A stretch of 11,944 nucleotides of DNA from UBA8337 sp965662725. Its GTDB lineage: Bacteria; Pseudomonadota; Alphaproteobacteria; RS24. The first letter of the stretch is position 1. Every line of letters starts with the position of its first letter. Made by a program: the position numbers and the translations under genes. The notes beneath the pieces were generated by a model. It was not told the origin of the DNA. It saw only the letters and a program-made list of their open reading frames with translations, and made no database searches. The stretch is taken from positions 1-11,944 of the forward strand of contig CBFIIT010000043.1 of the NCBI GenBank assembly GCA_965662725.1, written 5' to 3'. Of this stretch, positions 6,965-11,944 are shown one piece after another.

Positions 6965-8454
6965 TGCCCTTCGCGCTATCCGCTTCAGCAAAAAAATGGT
7001 TGCGGCGGGGAGCGCTTATTCTGCTTTTACCGGTGGCGGCAGTGCTGTTCACGCTTATTTATGTGAGCAGCAAAATCGCCTTTTATGAGCAGGCCGATAA
7101 TGCCGAGCGCATGGCGTCAAAAGACGCTTATCTGAAATCCATTGCCCGTGCCATGCCGGACGGTGCGCCCGAAAACGCGCCCGATATGGTGGTTATTTTG
7201 TTTGATGATTTGGGCTATGGCGATGTCGGTTTTACCGGCAATGAAATGATTAAAACCCCGCATATGGATGGCCTTGCGGCGGCCGGTCTGGTGATGGAAA
7301 ATTACTATGCACCGGCGCCCGTTTGTTCGCCCTCACGCGCCGCCATGTTGACAGGCAGGATGGCACCGCGCGCCGGCCTTACCCATGTGCCGTTTCCCTC
7401 CGGCACTTTTTTTGACAGGCTCAATCGGTTTTTCAATAATCCGGTGCGCTTGCCGCGCGAAGAAATCCTCATTTCCGATATTTTGAAAGCCGGTGGCTAT
7501 CACACCGCCATGGTCGGCAAATGGCATATGGGCGACCATAATGGTTCCATTCCCACCGGCTTCGGTTTTGATAAGTTTTTCGGCACTTATTATTCAAACG
7601 ATATGACCCCGTTCGCTTTGGTCTCCGGCACGATAGAAGGCGGCGAGGCGATAAGTCATCAAGCGCCGTTTGACCAAACCGAATTGAACCCGCTTTATGC
7701 AGAAAAAGCCGAAGCCTTTATTGCCGCTGCGCCTGAAGACAAGCCGCTATTTCTCTATTTCGCGCATAATTTTCCGCATGTGCCGCTTTATGCGGCGCCG
7801 CATGAAACAGGGCGTTCTGACGCCGGTCTTTATGGCGATGTGGTGGAAGGCCTCGATGAGACCGTTGGGCGTGTTGTTTCGGCGTTAAAAAAACGTGGTC
7901 GGTTTGACAATACGCTTATTCTCATCACCAGCGATAATGGCCCATGGTGGGAAGGGCGCGGCATTGGCCGAGGCCGCAAAGGGGTGAGTTTTGAGGGCGG
8001 TGTGCATGTGCCGTTTATCGCCCATTGGCCGCAGCAAATTAAACCCGGCCGCACAGACGCGCTGGTAATGGGCACGGATTTATTGCCAAGCCTATTGGAT
8101 GAGTTGGATATGCCTTTGCCACGCGACCGCATTATTGACGGCAAGTCTTGGGCCGCCACTTTGCGCGGCGGCGACAGCCCGCATCAGGTTTTATATTATT
8201 ATGCTGCCGGCACGCTGATGGCGGTGCGCGACAAGCAGCATAAATATCGTGCCCGCAAGCCGGTGGTTTATCCGACCGATCCGGTTTCTTTGCCGTTTTG
8301 GCAAGCGCATGGCCCATGGCTGTTTGATATGCAGGCCGACCCGAGCGAGGCTTATGATATTTCGATGAAACAGCCGCACATCGCCGCGCAAATGAAAGCG
8401 CTGATGGACGCCAAAAATGCCGAAATGGCAGAAAACCCCCGCGGCTGGAAGTAG
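6964..8454 (+). CDS. Membrane-anchored type I sulfatase (arylsulfatase family)
   Basis: A 496-aa formylglycine-dependent sulfatase that hydrolyses a sulfate ester. The signature CSPSRAAMLTGR (121-132) carries C121, which needs oxidation to formylglycine by a maturase not present here. Calcium ligands are D81-D82 and D324-N325. Other active-site landmarks are GKWHMG (185-190), H272 in HNFPHVPL, and K339 in GRKGVSFEGG. The N-terminus has positive residues (KKWLRR, 10-15) followed by one hydrophobic helix (about 16-34) with no clear cleavage site, so the enzyme is probably anchored in the inner membrane facing the periplasm. Its ATG overlaps the P450 stop by one base, implying coupled translation, although the P450 is cytosolic and the sulfatase is probably not. 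The sulfated substrate is unknown; steroid-like or alkyl sulfates are guesses from the P450 context. Confidence 0.93.
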   Translation: MPFALSASAKKWLRRGALILLLPVAAVLFTLIYVSSKIAFYEQADNAERMASKDAYLKSIARAMPDGAPENAPDMVVILFDDLGYGDVGFTGNEMIKTPHMDGLAAAGLVMENYYAPAPVCSPSRAAMLTGRMAPRAGLTHVPFPSGTFFDRLNRFFNNPVRLPREEILISDILKAGGYHTAMVGKWHMGDHNGSIPTGFGFDKFFGTYYSNDMTPFALVSGTIEGGEAISHQAPFDQTELNPLYAEKAEAFIAAAPEDKPLFLYFAHNFPHVPLYAAPHETGRSDAGLYGDVVEGLDETVGRVVSALKKRGRFDNTLILITSDNGPWWEGRGIGRGRKGVSFEGGVHVPFIAHWPQQIKPGRTDALVMGTDLLPSLLDELDMPLPRDRIIDGKSWAATLRGGDSPHQVLYYYAAGTLMAVRDKQHKYRARKPVVYPTDPVSLPFWQAHGPWLFDMQADPSEAYDISMKQPHIAAQMKALMDAKNAEMAENPRGWK

Positions 8455-8463
8455 CTTTTTTCG

Positions 8464-10398
8464 CTAAACCTTTTTATAAACCTCAGCGCCGCCGACGCGG
8501 AACTCGGTAGATTTGGCTTGCATACCGGCTTCAAGTGCTTCTTCCGGCTTCATGTTCAGTTTCGCCGCATAGTCGCGCACATCTTGGGTGATTTTCATCG
8601 AGCAGAAATGCGGCCCGCACATGGAGCAGAAATGCGCCACTTTCATTGATTGTTTCGGCAGCGTCTCATCATGATAAGAGCGCGCCGTATCGGGGTCGAG
8701 TGCCAGATTGAACTGGTCGTCCCAACGAAACTCGAAACGCGCTTTTGATAGCGCATTGTCACGAATTTGTGCGCCGGGATGGCCCTTTGCCAAATCGGCA
8801 GCGTGCGCCGCCAGCTTATAAGTGATGATGCCGGTTTTCACATCTTCTTTATTGGGCAGGCCCAGATGCTCTTTCGGCGTCACATAACACAGCATCGCCG
8901 TGCCATACCAACCGATTTGCGCCGCGCCAATAGCGGAAGTGATATGGTCATAGCCGGGTGCAATGTCGGTGGTCAGCGGCCCCAGCGTATAAAACGGCGC
9001 TTCATCGCACCAGTCCAATTGCTTGTCCATATTCTCTTTAATCAGCTGCATCGGCACATGGCCGGGCCCTTCAATCATCACTTGCACATCGTGCTGCCAA
9101 GCGATTTGCGTCAACTCGCCCAGCGTTTCCAATTCGCCCAATTGCGCCGCATCATTGGCATCCCAAACCGAGCCGGGACGCAAACCATCACCCAAAGAGA
9201 ACGCCACATCATAGGTTTTCATAATCTCGCAAATATCTTCGAAATGCGTATAGAGGAAGCTTTCCTTGTGATGCGCCAAGCACCATTTCGCCATAATCGA
9301 GCCGCCGCGCGAGACAATGCCGGTCATGCGTTCGGCCGTAAGCGGCACATATTTCAGCAATACACCGGCGTGAATGGTGAAATAATCGACCCCTTGTTCG
9401 GCTTGCTCAATCAGCGTATCGCGGAAAATTTCCCAAGTCAGTTCTTCCGCCTTGCCGTCAACTTTTTCAAGCGCCTGATAAATCGGCACTGTGCCGATGG
9501 GTACCGGTGCATTTCTTAAAATCCATTCACGGGTTTCATGAATATGCTTGCCGGTCGATAAATCCATAATCGTATCGGCCCCCCAGCGAATGCCCCAAGT
9601 CATTTTATCAACTTCTTCACCGATCGAAGAGGTGACCGCGCTATTGCCGATATTGCCGTTAATTTTGACCAGAAAATTGCGCCCGATAATCATCGGTTCG
9701 CTTTCCGGATGATTGATATTATTCGGAATAATCGCGCGGCCACGGGCGATTTCATCGCGAACGAATTCCGGCGTTATTTCCAGCGGCAAATTGGCGCCAA
9801 AGCTCTCGCCGTTATGCTGGCGCGTCATCATATCGGCCATGCGCTGCCCGCGTTCGCCAGTGGCTTTCAGGCTTTCCAAATAAGCGGCGCGGTTTTGATT
9901 TTCGCGAATGGCAACATATTCCATTTCCGGTGTCACAATGCCTTGTCGCGCATAATGCATTTGCGTGACGTTTTTGCCCGGCTTGGCGCGGCGCGGTGTG
10001 CGTTGCAAATTAAACCGCAGGGCGGTCAGTTTTTCATCTTCCAGACGTTGCTTGCCATAATCACTGCTTGGCCCGTCCAGCTCTTGCGTATCATCACGCT
10101 CACCAATCCAAGCGGCACGCAATGGCGCCAGACCGGCGCGAATATCGATTTTAGCAGCGGGGTCCGAATATGGGCCGGATGTGTCATAGACAAAAATCGG
10201 CGGATTTTTCTCGCTGGTTTGCCCTGAAAGCGCCATATCGGTTGGCGTGTCATCTTGGCTGATTTTGCGCATCGGTACCCGCATATCGGGCCGCGAGCCG
10301 GTGACATAAATTTTCTCGCTATTCGGCAATGGCGCAATAGAGGCGTCATCAACCCGCGCTTGCGATTCGGAAAATTCGGTTTTTTTAGCTTGTGACAT
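8464..10398 (-). CDS. thiC: Phosphomethylpyrimidine synthase (ThiC)
   Basis: ThiC is a radical SAM enzyme that rearranges aminoimidazole ribotide into HMP phosphate, the pyrimidine half of thiamine. The protein is 644 aa, slightly longer than E. coli ThiC. An N-terminal ThiC-associated segment carries IYVTGSRPDMRVPMRKI (from about residue 30). The TIM barrel follows, with blocks such as EGPGHVPM and LGPLTTDIAPGYDH. The C-terminal CX2CX4C motif (C591, C594, C599, in CSMCGPHFC) binds the 4Fe-4S cluster. The start ATG has a weak Shine-Dalgarno, GAGAAAG, about eight bases upstream. A TPP riboswitch in the leader shows thiamine feedback control. The gene stands alone: no other thi gene is next to it, and it ends nine bases from the convergent sulfatase stop. 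Confidence 0.97.
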   Translation of the reverse strand: MSQAKKTEFSESQARVDDASIAPLPNSEKIYVTGSRPDMRVPMRKISQDDTPTDMALSGQTSEKNPPIFVYDTSGPYSDPAAKIDIRAGLAPLRAAWIGERDDTQELDGPSSDYGKQRLEDEKLTALRFNLQRTPRRAKPGKNVTQMHYARQGIVTPEMEYVAIRENQNRAAYLESLKATGERGQRMADMMTRQHNGESFGANLPLEITPEFVRDEIARGRAIIPNNINHPESEPMIIGRNFLVKINGNIGNSAVTSSIGEEVDKMTWGIRWGADTIMDLSTGKHIHETREWILRNAPVPIGTVPIYQALEKVDGKAEELTWEIFRDTLIEQAEQGVDYFTIHAGVLLKYVPLTAERMTGIVSRGGSIMAKWCLAHHKESFLYTHFEDICEIMKTYDVAFSLGDGLRPGSVWDANDAAQLGELETLGELTQIAWQHDVQVMIEGPGHVPMQLIKENMDKQLDWCDEAPFYTLGPLTTDIAPGYDHITSAIGAAQIGWYGTAMLCYVTPKEHLGLPNKEDVKTGIITYKLAAHAADLAKGHPGAQIRDNALSKARFEFRWDDQFNLALDPDTARSYHDETLPKQSMKVAHFCSMCGPHFCSMKITQDVRDYAAKLNMKPEEALEAGMQAKSTEFRVGGAEVYKKV

Positions 10399-10414
10399 GC
10401 TCGGCTCTTTCTCG

Positions 10415-10446
10415 GTTTCGCTTATCCAACGTTTCGCTTATCTAAC
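10415..10446. repeat. 16-bp tandem duplication in the thiC leader
   Basis: On the plus strand GTTTCGCTTATCCAAC (10415-10430) is followed directly by GTTTCGCTTATCTAAC (10431-10446), 15 of 16 bases identical. On the thiC mRNA it lies between the TPP aptamer and the Shine-Dalgarno, inside the expression platform. It could be a recent slippage duplication or a binding site. Confidence 0.85.
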
Positions 10447-10494
10447 GGAAAGTCACATCACATGAGTCAGAAAGCAGCGCGGCGCAGTTTGCCG

Positions 10495-10576
10495 GCACTC
10501 CCTGCAGCGGCATGACCCGTAAACAGGTGCGAAGGGTGTGCTCTCACCGGCAAAAACAATCACCGGACCCCTGTGC
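10495..10576 (-). ncRNA. TPP riboswitch aptamer (thi box) of thiC
   Basis: Read on the minus strand, the region has the ordered TPP-aptamer elements. The P1 closing stem is GCAC (10573-10576) with GTGC (10495-10498). P2 pairs GGGGT with ACCC. P3 is closed by CCGG with CCGG. The conserved TGAGA follows P3, ACCTG opens the second arm, and ATGCC then leads into the terminal GGGA. Binding of thiamine pyrophosphate should lower thiC expression. The 96 nt between aptamer and ATG contain no hairpin followed by a U run, so translational control seems more likely than termination. A CTTTCT at 10469-10474 can pair with the AGAAAG Shine-Dalgarno at 10407-10412, a possible sequestering helix of only six pairs. 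Confidence 0.93.
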
Positions 10577-10583
10577 AGTTTTG

Positions 10584-10612
10584 ACCTTAGATTTGCCCGC
10601 CCACTAACGCAA
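10584..10612 (-). promoter_or_regulatory. thiC: Possible thiC promoter
   Basis: On the minus strand TTGCGT (10607-10612) and TAAGGT (10584-10589) are 17 bp apart. They would start transcription around 10577, just ahead of the aptamer, which is the expected place. The -10 match is poor (three of six bases), so the call rests mainly on spacing and position. Confidence 0.3.
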
Positions 10613-10616
10613 GTAA

Positions 10617-10652
10617 AGGTGATGAAATAGGCGATGAAATAGGTGATAAAAA
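10617..10652. repeat. Three tandem 12-bp repeats between thiC and the CYP153 gene
   Basis: The units are AGGTGATGAAAT (10617-10628), AGGCGATGAAAT (10629-10640) and AGGTGATAAAAA (10641-10652). They are head-to-tail with one to two changes each. They lie directly upstream of the candidate thiC -35 box on one side and about 35 bp upstream of the candidate CYP153 promoter on the other. They could be iterated regulator sites or a small minisatellite. Confidence 0.8.
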
Positions 10653-10685
10653 TACGAGAAAAACGGTATTCTTCAGGAAAATGTC

Positions 10686-10732
10686 TTGAATCGCAGTTTC
10701 GGTCATGGTTATGATTTATGACGCAGGCGTCA
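10686..10732 (+). promoter_or_regulatory. Candidate CYP153 promoter with an overlapping palindrome
   Basis: TTGAAT (10686-10691) and TATGAT (10710-10715) are 18 bp apart and match four and five of six sigma70 consensus bases. The predicted start, near 10722, falls inside TGACGC-AG-GCGTCA (10719-10732), a perfect inverted repeat with 6-bp arms. A palindrome over the start site is a typical repressor-operator position. The regulator is not in the window. Confidence 0.45.
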
Positions 10733-10767
10733 CTTTTTGGCGCGATTAAAATTTGAAAACGATTTTA

Positions 10768-10792
10768 GGCCGAAAAGGGATGAGTTTCGGCC
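10768..10792 (+). other. Hairpin just upstream of the CYP153 ribosome-binding site
   Basis: GGCCGAAA (10768-10775) and TTTCGGCC (10785-10792) are perfect complements around a 9-nt loop. The stem ends seven bases before the GGGAG Shine-Dalgarno (10800-10804). No U tract follows, so it is unlikely to be a terminator. It could stabilise the mRNA, influence ribosome access, or act as a DNA operator. Confidence 0.6.
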
Positions 10793-10810
10793 CTCTGACG
10801 GGAGACGAGA

Positions 10811-11944
10811 ATGAGCGAAGCGATTAAGCAAGACACGCGCCCGGGCGCTGAATATGCCTATAACACAAAGCTGGAAGACTTGGATCCGTCTATCGTAAAT
10901 CTGTGGCCAAAAGAAGAATATTGGCCGGTTTTCGAGCGTATGCGCGATGAAGCCCCGCTACATTGGTGCAAGGAAGCCTGGGAGTCCGAATATCGCCCCG
11001 ATGATGCAGCACCGATTGGTGGTTATTGGTCTGTCACTCGCTATGACGATATTATGGCGATTGATACCGACCATAAGCGCTTCTCATCTGAACCGGCTAT
11101 CGTGCTGAACAATCCGCAAGAGGATTTCCCGCTGCCGATGTTTATTGCCATGGACCAGCCAAAGCATGATGTGCAGCGCAAAACCGTCGCGCCGGTTGTT
11201 GCGCCCATGAGCTTGGCGCAAATGTCTGAGCTTATTCGCGAGCGCACAAACTTCGTGCTCGACAGCGTGCCGCTAAATGAAGAATTTGATTGGGTCGACA
11301 CTGTCTCTATCGAATTGACAACCATGATGCTGGCCACATTGTTTGACTTCCCGTTTGACGATCGCCGCAAGCTGACCCGTTGGTCAGATGTCGCAACTGC
11401 CGGTCCTGAAACCGGTATTGTTGAGAGCGACGAGCAACGCCGTGCCGAATTGATGGAATGTGTCGAATATTTCATGGGGCTGTGGCAGCAACGCGTTGGC
11501 GGTAATGGTAATGACCTCATCACCATGCTGGCTAATGGCGAAGAAACCAAAGATATGGATACGATGGAATATCTCGGCAATTTGATTTTGCTGATTGTCG
11601 GTGGCAATGACACGACACGTAATTCCATGTCAGCGTCGATTTATGGCTCCAATTTGTTTCCCGCCGAATGGGAAAAAGTGCGCGCCAATCGCGAGCTTAT
11701 TCCAAACACTGTGGCGGAAATCATTCGCTGGCAAACGCCTTTGGCTTATATGCGCCGCACCGCTTTGGAAGATGTCGAAATGCACGGCAAGACCATTAAA
11801 AAAGGCGATAAAGTCGCCATGTGGTATGTTTCGGGCAATCGCGATGAACGCAAATTTGAAAATCCCAATGCATTGATTTTTGACCGTCCGAATGCACGTA
11901 ATCACATTTCATTCGGCTTTGGTATTCACCGTTGCTTCGGCAAT
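10811..11944 (+). CDS. CYP153-family cytochrome P450 (alkane/fatty-acid terminal hydroxylase), 3'-truncated by the window
   Basis: The frame is open from ATG 10811 to the window end (378 codons); roughly 45-70 residues should be missing. CYP153 enzymes are soluble, ferredoxin-dependent P450s that hydroxylate the terminal carbon of medium-chain alkanes, cycloalkanes and fatty acids. Diagnostic blocks include FIAMDQPKHDVQRKTV, MLATLFDFPFDDRRKLTRWSD, GGNDTTRNSMS (I-helix; GGNDTT at 264-269), EIIRWQTPLAYMRRTALED (ExxR at E303-R306), GNRDERKFENP and FGFGIHRCFG with haem cysteine C375. GGGAG (10800-10804) is six bases before the start. Residues 55-69 form an acidic stretch, about 11 residues longer than CYP153A6 as I recall it. 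The gene diverges from thiC behind a repeat-rich control region. Confidence 0.94.
   Translation, partial: MSEAIKQDTRPGAEYAYNTKLEDLDPSIVNLWPKEEYWPVFERMRDEAPLHWCKEAWESEYRPDDAAPIGGYWSVTRYDDIMAIDTDHKRFSSEPAIVLNNPQEDFPLPMFIAMDQPKHDVQRKTVAPVVAPMSLAQMSELIRERTNFVLDSVPLNEEFDWVDTVSIELTTMMLATLFDFPFDDRRKLTRWSDVATAGPETGIVESDEQRRAELMECVEYFMGLWQQRVGGNGNDLITMLANGEETKDMDTMEYLGNLILLIVGGNDTTRNSMSASIYGSNLFPAEWEKVRANRELIPNTVAEIIRWQTPLAYMRRTALEDVEMHGKTIKKGDKVAMWYVSGNRDERKFENPNALIFDRPNARNHISFGFGIHRCFGN

Noticed and set aside
8455..8463. Possible terminator at the sulfatase end (T-run after GGCT...AGCT)
   Set aside because: Only a 4-bp stem with a G-U pair precedes the six T residues, too weak to call.
8767..9519. 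250-codon open frame on the plus strand opposite thiC
   Set aside because: It lies wholly inside thiC, which has unmistakable family motifs. The translation shows no recognisable domain and it lacks a convincing ribosome-binding site. It is a codon-bias shadow.
10617..10652. Short CRISPR-like array
   Set aside because: The units are 12 bp, directly adjacent and without spacers, so this is a tandem repeat and not a CRISPR.

Overview
The window looks like a piece of a Gram-negative, probably alphaproteobacterial, chromosome. The reasons are a fused CysN-CysC protein, a CYP153-type P450, a thiC gene behind a TPP riboswitch, very tight gene packing with TAATG and ATGA junctions, and moderate G+C with AT-rich control regions. 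The genus cannot be named. No insertion sequence, CRISPR array, phage gene, tRNA or rRNA was recognised.

Layout. (1) Positions 1-261 form an AT-rich control region. It holds a good sigma70-like promoter pointing left, out of the window, and short TGATA/TATCA elements ahead of cysD. (2) 262-3095, plus strand: cysD and a fused cysN-cysC, which overlap by one base and together convert sulfate to APS and PAPS. (3) 3096-5005, minus strand: an NAD(H)-type short-chain dehydrogenase and a zinc-free quinone-oxidoreductase-type MDR protein, overlapping as ATGA. The MDR stop codon abuts the cysNC stop codon with no base between. (4) 5162-8454, plus strand: a 121-aa four-helix membrane protein, a complete cytochrome P450, and a membrane-anchored type I sulfatase overlapping the P450 by one base. 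(5) 8464-10398, minus strand: thiC. Its leader carries a TPP aptamer (10495-10576) and, between aptamer and start codon, a 16-bp tandem duplication. (6) 10399-10810: a 412-bp divergent control region with the riboswitch, a 3 x 12-bp tandem repeat, a perfect 6-bp-arm palindrome at a candidate promoter start, and an 8-bp hairpin just ahead of the next ribosome-binding site. (7) 10811-11944, plus strand: the first 378 codons of a CYP153-family P450, cut by the window edge just after the haem-ligand cysteine.

How the genes fit together. There is a sulfur theme (sulfate activation and a sulfate-ester hydrolase) and an oxidative lipid or hydrocarbon theme (two P450s, an SDR and an MDR reductase). 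thiC is a housekeeping gene lodged between them. No ferredoxin or ferredoxin reductase for the P450s is present, nor a sulfatase-maturing enzyme, sulfotransferase or cysH. The P450-sulfatase unit is the most unusual gene arrangement. The thiC/CYP153 intergenic region is the densest unexplained stretch. I found no clearly new multi-gene system. The best leads are that coupled P450-sulfatase pair with its unnamed membrane protein, and the stacked repeats and dyads before the CYP153 gene.
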